Assembly (NCBI RefSeq): GCF_031998825.1
Contig: NZ_DAMACX010000006.1
Coordinates: 1 to 64,000 of the forward strand
Length of the DNA stretch: 64,000 bases
Reading direction: 5' to 3'
From: Pseudescherichia sp031998825
Lineage (GTDB): Bacteria > Pseudomonadota > Gammaproteobacteria > Enterobacterales > Enterobacteriaceae
Positions within the stretch are counted from its first letter, which is position 1; every line of letters begins with the position of its first letter. Made by a program: the position numbers and the translations under genes. Below the pieces are notes generated by a model that had not been told where the DNA came from, ran no database searches, and was given only the letters and a program-made list of their open reading frames with translations. Positions 41,901-48,758 of the stretch are shown here, piece after piece.

Positions 41901-42398
41901 CTAAGGCTCTTTTCGCCATTTCTTATAGGCCGAAATCAAGAGCAGGGGCAGCAGTATAACATGGACGATCGTTAACCCGAGTAGTATCCCGGCATTACCT
42001 GCATGATGGTCCCCTGTCGTTGAAAGTTGGTGAAAGTGCCCATAAATAAGCCCGGCAAATTCAATCGAAACCCACATCACGACTGCTGATTTGAATTCAA
42101 GCGAACGCCAGAAAGACACAATGGCAACGATCCCCAAAGCAATATCGGACATTCCCATTTCAAACTGAAAGGGGCTACTCTGCCAGCCAATGAATTCAGC
42201 TGCGGTTGCGGGCCATATCGTATGGTAAAGGCCTGCCCACAGGGATGTGACACCTATCGATAACAGTAGCAACCAGGATAAATAGCTCTCAGCAGAATTG
42301 CCGGACTTTCTCTTTTTTATCAATGGGATAATTAATGCGAGAATAAACATAAACAACGGAATATTAGTTACTATCAAGCGAATAAGGCTCGCAATCAT
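41901..42398 (-). CDS. Four-helix membrane protein (DUF6790-like)
   Basis: The 165-residue inner-membrane protein has four to five hydrophobic segments (about 8-26, 42-60, 83-100, 106-122, 135-157) and a lysine-rich end (SAYKKWRKEP). The motif MGMSDIALGIVAIVSFW with GHFHQL resembles the DUF6790 family. The function is unknown. It is the only minus-strand gene at the left side of the islet, with a clear GAGAGGAATC ribosome site. Confidence 0.65.
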   Translation of the reverse strand: MIASLIRLIVTNIPLFMFILALIIPLIKKRKSGNSAESYLSWLLLLSIGVTSLWAGLYHTIWPATAAEFIGWQSSPFQFEMGMSDIALGIVAIVSFWRSLEFKSAVVMWVSIEFAGLIYGHFHQLSTTGDHHAGNAGILLGLTIVHVILLPLLLISAYKKWRKEP

Positions 42399-42736
42399 AA
42401 TGATTCCTCTCTTAAAAAATCATTACCCAACATGTGAATAGAGTAGTGAGTCAAGGAAGATCAGATTTTTTGTCGCATCGGTATATAATATTCTAAAACC
42501 TACCTTGCTCGTATCTAATGCAAATGGGTGATTGTAACGTCCGCCTCTGGCAAAATACGCCCCGATGAGTAACGCTGAAGTTTGGCCCGGCAATTAAGTG
42601 CGGTCCACACTCTTGAGCCTCCCACTTCCGTCCTTTCTGCTATCTCAGATCATTCAACTATACTGACTATTGCCGTTGAATACACCCCAATAAAACGTAA
42701 GAAATAATAATATTCTGTTTATCCGGGAGATAAGTA
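42399..42736. other. 338-bp divergent intergenic region of the islet
   Basis: It lies between a minus-strand and a plus-strand membrane protein gene and must contain both promoters. A TATAAT lies at 42485-42490. No gene, hairpin terminator or known RNA was recognised. Confidence 0.5.
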
Positions 42737-43210
42737 ATGAAAATAACAAAGTTTGTTTATTCCGCTTTAATTGGCGTTGTCGCCAGCTGCCGGTCTATGA
42801 CGCCGATGGCGGCCCTCGCTGCAGCACGCCTTGCCAGGCGCGACACACCGGGCAGCCTCATGCTGCTGGACCGTCCGTTATTCAAATATGGCGCGTTAGC
42901 GATGGGTGTAGGTGAGCTGTTTGGCGACAAGATGAAGTCAGCGCCAGACCGCACCGTGTTTTTGGGCTTGTCAGCACGGGTGGCCAGTGCAGGGATTGCG
43001 GGCGCCGCGTTGGCACCTGCGGGAGAAGAAAAAACCGGGGCAACGATCGCTATCTCTGCCGCTGTGCCACTTGCCTATGCCACACTTGCGGCACGCAAAA
43101 AAGCTATGGCAGAAATTGGGCAGACCAGAAGTGGCATAATTGAAGATACGCTCATCGTCGCTATCGGAGCAGCCGTTGTCTTCTTCGCAACACGGCCAAA
43201 ACGTATTTAA
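42737..43210 (+). CDS. DUF4126-like membrane protein
   Basis: The 157-residue protein has hydrophobic segments near 6-20, 45-60, 70-95, 105-118 and 138-152. The RSMTPMAALAAARLA stretch is characteristic of DUF4126 proteins. Gly/Ala-rich helices suggest a small integral membrane protein. It has a GGGAGAT ribosome site. The function is unknown. It is followed by the histidine phosphatase gene on the same strand. Confidence 0.65.
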   Translation: MKITKFVYSALIGVVASCRSMTPMAALAAARLARRDTPGSLMLLDRPLFKYGALAMGVGELFGDKMKSAPDRTVFLGLSARVASAGIAGAALAPAGEEKTGATIAISAAVPLAYATLAARKKAMAEIGQTRSGIIEDTLIVAIGAAVVFFATRPKRI

Positions 43211-43333
43211 ACGTTTTTGCCGGTCAAGAAGTTAAGTAGGGCAGCAGTGTCAACCTTAGATATGGTAGTCGTGCGTCCTGTCTTTATTGCGTTAGTCTGT
43301 CTGCCTGGAAAGGACCACAACAAGAAGCTCTGT

Positions 43334-43891
43334 ATGGAAATTATTTTAATGCGTCATGGAAAGCCCGCTTTTACAGGATCTGCGAAAGTAACGAGCCGTG
43401 AAATGTCCAACTGGATTGCAGAATATGATCTTTCTGATACAGGAGAAGATATACCGCCTGAGTCCAGTAACGCATTAGCATTCAGCGCATCGCGAATCAT
43501 AAGTAGTCCTCTTCCCAGAGCACTTTCTTCCCTAAAAGCATTAGGGCTTGAACCGGATGTTATTGATGAGGTTTTCAGAGAAGCAGATCTGCCGGTATTT
43601 CACATGCCCGGTTTCAGGTTATCCCCGTCCGTATGGGCTGCTTTTTTCCGCGTCATGTGGTTATGCGGCATATCCCATAATGCGGAGCGCGTGAAAATAG
43701 CAAAGAAACGTGCTGTTCAGGCTACGAATATCCTCATAGCGTTTGCAAAAAGATCTGACGGCTCCGTGCTGCTTATGGGACACGGGGTAATGAATCGGCT
43801 AATTGCAAGGGAACTAAGGTCGTTGGGTTTCAAAAAATATTGTTGTCAGGGTAATGGTTACTGGAACGCGAGTATCTACAGGCTTCAGTAA
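43334..43891 (+). CDS. Histidine phosphatase family protein
   Basis: The 185-residue protein begins MEIILMRHGKP, the RHG phosphohistidine motif. The second active-site histidine is in LLMGHGVMNR and the arginine in SSPLPRALSSL. The size and compact core recall the SixA-like short branch. The substrate is unknown. The frame is open 39 codons upstream, but that part is not phosphatase-like, so 43334 is preferred, although no strong ribosome site is seen. Confidence 0.75.
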   Translation: MEIILMRHGKPAFTGSAKVTSREMSNWIAEYDLSDTGEDIPPESSNALAFSASRIISSPLPRALSSLKALGLEPDVIDEVFREADLPVFHMPGFRLSPSVWAAFFRVMWLCGISHNAERVKIAKKRAVQATNILIAFAKRSDGSVLLMGHGVMNRLIARELRSLGFKKYCCQGNGYWNASIYRLQ

Positions 43892-43980
43892 GCAGATATC
43901 TTGAATACATATCCGGCGTCTGCAGGCATTGGCCTTAGCATCAGTTCTAAAATTCTTAATCGAGTAACAGGTAAAAAACA

Positions 43981-44319
43981 ATGATTTCTAAGGCTAATGC
44001 TGAGCATTACGTATGGGGTGACAAGTGCGATGGTTGGTATCTGGTAAACCGACAAGACATGCTGGTTATTCACGAAAAGATGCCGCCAAAAACGTACGAA
44101 AAGCGACACTACCATTCCGTATCGAGACAGTTTTTTTTCGTTCTTGATGGGGTTCTGGTCATGGAGCTGGAAGGGAAAGAATATCGGATCGTCGCTCAGC
44201 AGGGCATTGAAATTCCCCCAGGCTCAAAGCATCAGGCCAGAAATGACTCTGATTCTGCGGTCGAGTTTATCGTCATCTCACATCCAACACCGCGCGGGGA
44301 TCGAACAGACCTTACCTGA
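43981..44319 (+). CDS. Cupin-domain protein
   Basis: The 112-residue single-domain cupin has motif 1 as KRHYHSVSRQFFFVLDGVLVMELEG and motif 2 as IPPGSKHQARNDSDSAVEFIVIS. Two histidines and a third in motif 2 are consistent with metal binding. Similar small cupins act as isomerases, dioxygenases or mannose-6-phosphate isomerase-like proteins; no specific role can be assigned. It lies in the AT-rich islet. Confidence 0.8.
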   Translation: MISKANAEHYVWGDKCDGWYLVNRQDMLVIHEKMPPKTYEKRHYHSVSRQFFFVLDGVLVMELEGKEYRIVAQQGIEIPPGSKHQARNDSDSAVEFIVISHPTPRGDRTDLT

Positions 44320-44357
44320 CAGTGATTTAACAAAGAGTCATTGGCCGCGAAACTAAA

Positions 44358-44387
44358 TCACTATTGTGAATATAATTTCACTATAGT
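44358..44387 (+). promoter_or_regulatory. Direct repeat around a -10 element before the GNAT gene
   Basis: TCACTATTGT and TCACTATAGT are spaced exactly 20 bp (two helical turns) and flank TATAAT at 44371-44376. This could be a regulator binding site at the GNAT gene promoter. Confidence 0.35.
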
Positions 44388-44450
44388 AAATTTTGACGGA
44401 CTCATTTTGTATGTAAATACATAAGGTCAAGATCAATTTAAGGTAGAAAA

Positions 44451-44894
44451 ATGCTAAAAATCAGGATGTCACGACCGACTGAAGCACCTGACATCATAAA
44501 AATTTGGAAGCGTTCAGTAGATGCAACACATGATTTTCTGACAGCACATGACCGACAAGAGATTGAAAAAGAAGTTGTCGGCTTTTTTTCAGAAATTCCT
44601 GTATGGGTTGCTACAAATCAGGATGACCAGCCACTAGGATTTATGTTTTTGCATGATGGTCATCTGGAAGCACTTTTTGTGGATGCTTCTGCTCGCGGAC
44701 TTGGCGTCGGCAAACGGTTAATCTCACATGCACTGACCCTGCATCATGATCTAAGCGTCGATGTAAATGAACAAAACCAGCAAGCTGTAGGATTTTATCA
44801 GCATATGGGTTTTCATGTTTCAGGGCGTTCCGAGCAGGATAATCAGGGGAGGCCATATCCCCTGTTGCACCTAAGTAAAGCTAAGGGGATGTAG
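44451..44894 (+). CDS. GNAT N-acetyltransferase, YjaB-like
   Basis: The 147-residue acetyltransferase resembles E. coli YjaB. The N-terminus has IKIWKRSVDATHDFLTAHDR, the acetyl-CoA loop is ARGLGVGKRLISHA, and VNEQNQQAVGFYQHMGFHVSGRSE follows. The natural substrate is unknown. Codon use is AT-rich. It is probably monocistronic, with a TATAAT and direct repeats upstream. Confidence 0.85.
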   Translation: MLKIRMSRPTEAPDIIKIWKRSVDATHDFLTAHDRQEIEKEVVGFFSEIPVWVATNQDDQPLGFMFLHDGHLEALFVDASARGLGVGKRLISHALTLHHDLSVDVNEQNQQAVGFYQHMGFHVSGRSEQDNQGRPYPLLHLSKAKGM

Positions 44895-44984
44895 TTATTG
44901 CGGCAGCATAATATTGTTGATTTCTTGGCTAAAAGCGACGATGTAAGAACAACCCTGCTCACTATTTACATGAGGCATTGGTCA

Positions 44985-45347
44985 TTATTTCCATTCAAAT
45001 CTTGTCGTTCGAGGGTTGAAAACGATCGCGGCATAGGTCCACTTTTGACCTGAGAGAATCTGTTCAATGCAGTTAGTCGCATAGAGGTCGTCTGGCGGGG
45101 AAAATCTCGCGTACTCTGACTCTTCAGTAAGCTTAAACTCGTGAGAGACATTTACTGTCTGGTGACCTTCACTATTCACACTGCACTGACACGTAACCCT
45201 TGCTTCATAAAACGTATCCGGAAGTCCCTCTAGCATGCAGCCCGTGGCCCACTGTAAAAGCTGTTCATGTGAATATTCTGGCTGAGCGGTTGGTGCTTCT
45301 TGCTGATTGTTTATTAGTCGCTTTAATGTGTTAAGAAAGGAAAACAT
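44985..45347 (-). CDS. Hypothetical protein, 120 aa
   Basis: I do not recognise this protein. It starts behind a good AAGGAGATA ribosome site. It is soluble and acidic with a short amphipathic N-terminus (MFSFLNTLKRLINN). Its four cysteines are in TGCML, TCQCS and TNCIE, with TFYEARVTCQCSV suggesting a beta-rich fold. It lies at the right end of the islet, facing the GNAT gene. Confidence 0.6.
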   Translation of the reverse strand: MFSFLNTLKRLINNQQEAPTAQPEYSHEQLLQWATGCMLEGLPDTFYEARVTCQCSVNSEGHQTVNVSHEFKLTEESEYARFSPPDDLYATNCIEQILSGQKWTYAAIVFNPRTTRFEWK

Positions 45348-45389
45348 CTTATCTCCTTGTTTTTTCCAAGCATAGCATAGTCCGGTTAC

Positions 45390-45402
45390 TGAACCGATGC
45401 TG
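45390..45402 (+). repeat. Right copy of the dcp-end direct repeat with dcp remnant (attR-like)
   Basis: This is an exact copy of the 13 bp in the dcp end. The following bases to about 45420 read as a decayed Dcp C-terminus (EPMLK, then NRGLEN in the next frame). No dcp sequence precedes it. Confidence 0.6.
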
Positions 45403-45565
45403 AAAACCGTGGCTTAGAGAACGCGGAGCAGGGAAGGTGACACTGTAACTTATAGGGCGGGGGTATTGGGGCTGGTTCACCGCGTTGCCGCCTCGCTGGT
45501 GGTATCGAAAAAGCTTACCTATACTCCAGGTGCAGCAAAAGCTGTCACCTTACCTGGAGTTACCC

Positions 45566-45664
45566 ATGAAAAGCGTTAACCTGAACGTTTCTAAAGACCA
45601 GCCAAAAAATTCTGATAAGCGGTCTGGGTCTGACAACAAAAAGCCAAAACAGGATAAAAAGTAG
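45566..45664 (+). CDS. Lysine-rich miniature protein, 32 aa
   Basis: A 32-codon frame (MKSVNLNVSKDQPKNSDKRS...KKPKQDKK) starts behind CCTGGAG. It has nine Lys and one Arg against four Asp (net about +6), no hydrophobic segment, and is presumably disordered. I do not know the family. The next ORF, 46 bp downstream, is strongly acidic. A shared transcript is likely, as the first terminator lies after that ORF. Confidence 0.5.
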   Translation: MKSVNLNVSKDQPKNSDKRSGSDNKKPKQDKK

Positions 45665-45710
45665 CGTTTCGCTAACATCCTTTACTGCAGTTTATCGTGC
45701 TGGAGGTTCT

Positions 45711-45887
45711 ATGTCCGAACGCCCCGATATTGTTGATCCGTTACCTTCTGACAGACCGGACCGGGACGATCCCGACCGTTATCCGCCAGATGATATTGAC
45801 CCTATCGACCCTGACGATCCCGATTTTGACGATCCTGATATCGACAACCCTGATATCGACGATCCCGATCGCACAAGGCCTCTCTAA
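45711..45887 (+). CDS. Asp-Pro repeat acidic protein, 58 aa
   Basis: A 58-codon frame (MSERPDIVDPLPSDRPDRDD...TRPL) starts behind TGGAGG and ends just before a terminator. It has 22 Asp and 14 Pro, many as DP or DDP units, with net charge about -17 and no hydrophobic core. It is surely extended or disordered. A longer overlapping frame at 45697-45918 lacks a sensible composition. The function is unknown; Ca2+ or other cation binding would be pure speculation. Confidence 0.55.
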   Translation: MSERPDIVDPLPSDRPDRDDPDRYPPDDIDPIDPDDPDFDDPDIDNPDIDDPDRTRPL

Positions 45888-45891
45888 GAAT

Positions 45892-45913
45892 AGCCGCCTA
45901 CGGGCGGCTTTTT
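45892..45913 (+). terminator. Rho-independent terminator after the acidic ORF
   Basis: AGCCGCC-TAC-GGGCGGCT is followed by five T, five bases after the stop of the Asp-Pro protein. Confidence 0.85.
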
Positions 45914-46007
45914 GCTGAACACGGTTTCACGCCGCTGTCATAAAAAACGTTTATGTTAAGAACCGCTAATTAAGGTAGTTACATTCTCTGCTAATAAGGA
46001 GAATACT

Positions 46008-46415
46008 ATGCGGCGCGTGTTTCTGTTAGAAAATAGGCTTTTCAAAATGAAAAGAAAAATGCTGTTATCGTTACCGCTCATTCTGGCGGCGGGCGCGGTA
46101 TGTACCGGTTTTATGTACAATAATAAGCCGGCTTACATTACGAAAGCTGAATCCCGAGTCGACTCTTATCTCTCAAACAGCTACGGTCCGGGCCAGTGCG
46201 GCATTGCGCAAGCAGAGAAAGGGCACTGGAATATGGAGTGCCAGCGCCATGGCGGTCAGCTGGTGTTTAAATATGCAGTTTATCCCGCGGATAAAGCGCC
46301 CTATGCGATCGCAACAGATTACTATCTGGTAGCCGCTAATGACGAAGCTAAAAAGAGCGCGACCGTAGGGCTGATGCGCTATCTGAAGATCGATACCGGA
46401 ACGCAAAAAGGTTAA
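46008..46415 (+). CDS. Hypothetical membrane-anchored or secreted protein, 135 aa
   Basis: I do not recognise this protein. ATG 46008 has the excellent ribosome site AAGGAG. A hydrophobic segment (about 18-36, LLSLPLILAAGAVCTGFMY) follows basic residues, so it is a signal anchor or signal peptide; a start at 46047 (MKRKML) would give a more usual signal. The remainder (about 40-135) has two cysteines (GQCGIA, MECQRHG) that could form a disulphide. A BIME follows. Confidence 0.65.
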   Translation: MRRVFLLENRLFKMKRKMLLSLPLILAAGAVCTGFMYNNKPAYITKAESRVDSYLSNSYGPGQCGIAQAEKGHWNMECQRHGGQLVFKYAVYPADKAPYAIATDYYLVAANDEAKKSATVGLMRYLKIDTGTQKG

Positions 46416-46421
46416 TATCGT

Positions 46422-46506
46422 AGGCCGGGCAAACGCAGTGTCGCCCGGCATGGCAGCGTCAGCACAGTAACGCCTGAAGGCGCTGCGCTTATCAGGCCTA
46501 CGTGTT
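46422..46506. repeat. BIME (inverted REP pair)
   Basis: The left unit TAGGCCGGGCAAACGCAGTG and the right unit GCGCTGCGCTTATCAGGCCT are in opposite orientation with GC-rich palindromic cores (GCCCGGCATGGC, GCCTGAAGGCG). Confidence 0.8.
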
Positions 46507-46601
46507 TTCATGCAACCACTCTGTCTTTTGTCATTAATCAATATTTATTAATTAACACCGCTTTATTGTTAATGCTCTCTTCTCCTTTTAGAGCAATACC
46601 C

Positions 46602-46892
46602 ATGATAAAAAAATGCTGCTTAGTCAGCCTGCTGGCTGGCATGACTTTCCTTGCGAGTAATATAGCGCTTGCGAAAGGCCCAGCTATTTCAGATGCCGAG
46701 GTAAAAGAAAATATCATTAAAGAGTCTATTGCCGAGTATCCGGGGACCTGTGCCTGCCCATTTAACCGGGCACGCAACGGCAGCTCATGCGGCAAGCGGA
46801 GTGCGTGGAGCAAGGCCGGTGGCTATTCACCTATTTGTTATAAAGATGAAGTTACCAAAGAGATGATCAAAACCTGGCGAGAGAGCCGGTAA
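46602..46892 (+). CDS. Small secreted cysteine-containing protein, 96 aa
   Basis: The start MIKKCCLVSLLAGMTFLASNIALA is a clear signal peptide (cleavage near residue 24). The mature part has a recognisable motif CACPFNRARNGSSCGKRSAWSKAGGYSPICY. I have seen similar cysteine-rich motifs in small exported proteobacterial proteins without a known role. There are four cysteines in the mature part. It lies between two BIMEs. Confidence 0.7.
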   Translation: MIKKCCLVSLLAGMTFLASNIALAKGPAISDAEVKENIIKESIAEYPGTCACPFNRARNGSSCGKRSAWSKAGGYSPICYKDEVTKEMIKTWRESR

Positions 46893-46902
46893 AAACCGCA
46901 CT

Positions 46903-46972
46903 GTGCGCCCGGCATTGCGGTGTCAGCCCGGCAACGCCCGGTGGCGCTGCGCTTACCGGGCCTACCTACTTT
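46903..46972. repeat. BIME (REP pair)
   Basis: GCGCCCGGCATTGCGG and GGTGGCGCTGCGCTTACCGG with CCTACC form the second REP pair in this region, immediately after the small secreted protein gene. Confidence 0.75.
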
Positions 46973-47106
46973 CTTCATAGTTATTACGCCGCGTTGTTTA
47001 ACCTCTGTTAAGAAATGCTGTGCGATGATAGTGACGATCGGCTATCCCAACTGATAAACCTCGGGATAACGTACAGAGCAAAATAGATCTATCCATGCAA
47101 GCATTT

Positions 47107-47133
47107 ACCGCCAGTATCACTGGCGGTTTTTTT
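47107..47133. terminator. Rho-independent terminator before the ftrA stop
   Basis: ACCGCCAG-TATCA-CTGGCGGT is followed by T7 on the plus strand; the minus-strand flank has few T. It would end a plus-strand transcript coming from 46.9-47.1 kb, where no gene is visible. It overlaps the last codon of the minus-strand gene. Confidence 0.75.
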
Positions 47134-48097
47134 ATGCCTGATTTTTACGATAGTCACGGGGTGACAGGGCGAAACGCTGGCGAAAATGGTGGCGCAACGA
47201 GGCGGCGGTAGCAAAGCCTGCCTGCGCAGCGACCTCCTCCATAGTGAGATCGGCGTTATCCAGCAGCGTCCGGGCGCGCGCCAGCCGCTCCTGTAAAATC
47301 CATCGCGCGGGCGTGGTTCCCGTCGCCTCATCAAAACGACGTAAAAAGGTTCTTGGACTCATACCGGCGAGCTTCGCCAGAGAAGCCACAGAGTGCTGGT
47401 TTGCAAGCTGGCTGTGAAGATAATCGAACACCTGCCCGAGTCGCTGACTCTCACGCGATCTGGCGACCGGCCGGGCAATCTGCTGGCTTTGCGAACCATC
47501 ACGATGCGGCTGCACCACCAGCCGACGGGCAACGTTGTTCGCCACGTCGATACCGTAGTCCAGACGAACCAGGTGCAGACAGAGGTCGATCCCGGCCGCG
47601 CTGCCCGCCGAGGTTAGCACGTTGCCGTCATGATAATAGAGCGCATCCTCAAGCACCTCGATGGTGGGGTAGCGCTCCCGCAGCAGCGGCGTATAGCGCC
47701 AATGGGTGGTAGCCCGCTTTCCGTTAAGCAGCCCGGCGGCGGCCAGCACAAAGACCCCTGAACAGATAGACATGATCCGGCAGCCGCGGGCATTAGCCTC
47801 GCGCAGCGCCTGGCACAATGCCTCCGGCACCGGACTTTCAGCGCCGCGCCAGCCGGGAATAATAATGGTATCGGCCTGCGCCAGCAGCCCTAAGCCGCCG
47901 TCGGCCACCAGCCGGATGCCGCCGGTAGCGCGCAGCTCACCCTCATCTACCGATGCCACGGCAAAACGGTACCAGTTCTCGCCCAGTTCAGGGCGTGGCA
48001 GGCCAAAAATCTCCACGGCAATACCGAATTCAAAGGTGCAAAGGCCATCGTAGGCGACGGCCACCACCAGCGGGCGGGGGGAGGGTAAGGTTGTCAT
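47132..48097 (-). CDS. ftrA: AraC/GlxA-family regulator, FtrA-like
   Basis: The 321-residue regulator has an N-terminal DJ-1/PfpI-like domain (about 8-175, with the GIRLVADGGLGLLAQADTIIIPG and RIMSICSGVFVLAAAGLLNG nucleophile-elbow region). The C-terminal AraC HTH pair (about 220-318) includes SVASLAKLAGMSPRTFLRRF and TMEEVAAQAGFATAASLRHHF. This matches proteins annotated FtrA in Enterobacter and Klebsiella. The start at 48097 is preferred (AGGA upstream). It is divergent from the rhodanese gene, its likely target. Confidence 0.8.
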   Translation of the reverse strand: MTTLPSPRPLVVAVAYDGLCTFEFGIAVEIFGLPRPELGENWYRFAVASVDEGELRATGGIRLVADGGLGLLAQADTIIIPGWRGAESPVPEALCQALREANARGCRIMSICSGVFVLAAAGLLNGKRATTHWRYTPLLRERYPTIEVLEDALYYHDGNVLTSAGSAAGIDLCLHLVRLDYGIDVANNVARRLVVQPHRDGSQSQQIARPVARSRESQRLGQVFDYLHSQLANQHSVASLAKLAGMSPRTFLRRFDEATGTTPARWILQERLARARTLLDNADLTMEEVAAQAGFATAASLRHHFRQRFALSPRDYRKNQA

Positions 48098-48197
48098 TAT
48101 CCTGGCGTTTTCTGGCATAGCGGTAGGCGGTGGGCCGATAAGTTTTACGTTAGCTTAGTGTTAACACAATCGTTAACACAATCAAGGAGAAAGCACC

Positions 48198-48596
48198 ATG
48201 AGCTACGTAAGCGAATATCCCGCCGCCCCCGCCGAGCAGGCCGCCCGCCATTTTCTGCAGCGTCTGAGCGTTGAAACCGACTGCGCTGATGTCCACCATG
48301 CCTTATCTCATCAGCAGCAGGATTTTGCCCTGCTGCACGTTGTTGGTAGCCCGCAAGCCTATGCTAACCGTCATCTGCCTGGGGCGGTGCATCTGCCCCA
48401 CAGCCAGATCACCGAGGAGAAGATGCGCGAGTGGCCTGCCGGGACGCTGTTTGTTGTCTACTGCGCCGGTCCGCACTGTAACGGTGCCGATCGCGCCGCG
48501 CTAAAGCTGACGACGCTGGGCCTGCCGGTGAAGATTATGATCGGCGGTATTACCGGCTGGGAAGATGAAGGATTTGCATTCGTCAGCGGGGATTAA
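48198..48596 (+). CDS. Rhodanese-like sulfurtransferase
   Basis: The 132-residue single-domain rhodanese has LHVVGSPQAYANRHLPGAVHLPH (CH2A-type segment), the active-site loop with cysteines YCAGPHCNGADRAA, and the terminal IGGITGWEDEGF. It moves sulfane sulfur from a donor such as thiosulfate or a persulfide to a thiophilic acceptor; the partner is unknown. AAGGAGAAA precedes the start. It is divergent from ftrA, and rhodanese-FtrA pairs are common in enterics. Confidence 0.9.
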   Translation: MSYVSEYPAAPAEQAARHFLQRLSVETDCADVHHALSHQQQDFALLHVVGSPQAYANRHLPGAVHLPHSQITEEKMREWPAGTLFVVYCAGPHCNGADRAALKLTTLGLPVKIMIGGITGWEDEGFAFVSGD

Positions 48597-48606
48597 CGCG
48601 GCAACA

Positions 48607-48619
48607 TGAAAGTTTTTCA
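48607..48619. promoter_or_regulatory. MetR box upstream of the MetE-like gene
   Basis: TGAA-AGTTT-TTCA is a perfect match to the MetR consensus TGAA-N5-TTCA. A second half site, TGAAT, follows at 48627. It lies about 60 bp before the predicted transcription start, a normal activator position. Confidence 0.75.
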
Positions 48620-48640
48620 CGTCTCGTGAATTATTCTCGG

Positions 48641-48669
48641 TTGCATCGGGACGAGGAGTGTGACATATT
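48641..48669 (+). promoter_or_regulatory. Predicted promoter of the MetE-like gene
   Basis: TTGCAT and CATATT are separated by 17 bp. The met boxes begin four bases after the -10 element, covering the predicted start. Confidence 0.55.
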
Positions 48670-48672
48670 TTT

Positions 48673-48696
48673 AGACATATAGCCGTCCAGAAGGCT
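48673..48696. promoter_or_regulatory. Three tandem met boxes (MetJ operator)
   Basis: Three contiguous octamers AGACATAT, AGCCGTCC and AGAAGGCT each match the met box AGACGTCT in six of eight positions. Tandem arrays of such degenerate boxes are the normal MetJ operator. MetJ with S-adenosylmethionine would repress here. Confidence 0.7.
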
Positions 48697-48758
48697 AAAA
48701 TGTTTAAATCATGAACTATCACGTCAGGTTATCATTACCCGACGGCAAGGAGATTACC

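Larger units (their letters stand above)
41791..45402. mobile_element. Putative integrated islet at the dcp 3' end (no integrase left)
   Basis: The 3.6-kb segment lies between the intact dcp end and a second, degraded dcp end (EPMLK, then after a one-base shift NRGLEN). Its six genes have visibly lower GC than the flanking core genes and have no counterparts between dcp and ydeE in E. coli. An attachment site within a gene end, with the gene restored by the element, would leave just this pattern. No integrase, transposase or tRNA is present, so the mechanism is inferred. Confidence 0.5.

Noticed and set aside
45765..45870. CRISPR-like or microsatellite repeat (GATCCCGA/GACGATCC units)
   Set aside because: The units are short, irregular and in phase with Asp-Pro codons of an ORF. 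There are no spacers of fixed length and no cas genes.
45697..45918. A 73-codon frame rich in Thr/Ile/Leu
   Set aside because: It is the shifted frame of the Asp-Pro repeat ORF, runs through the terminator, and has a poorer ribosome-site position than ATG 45711.
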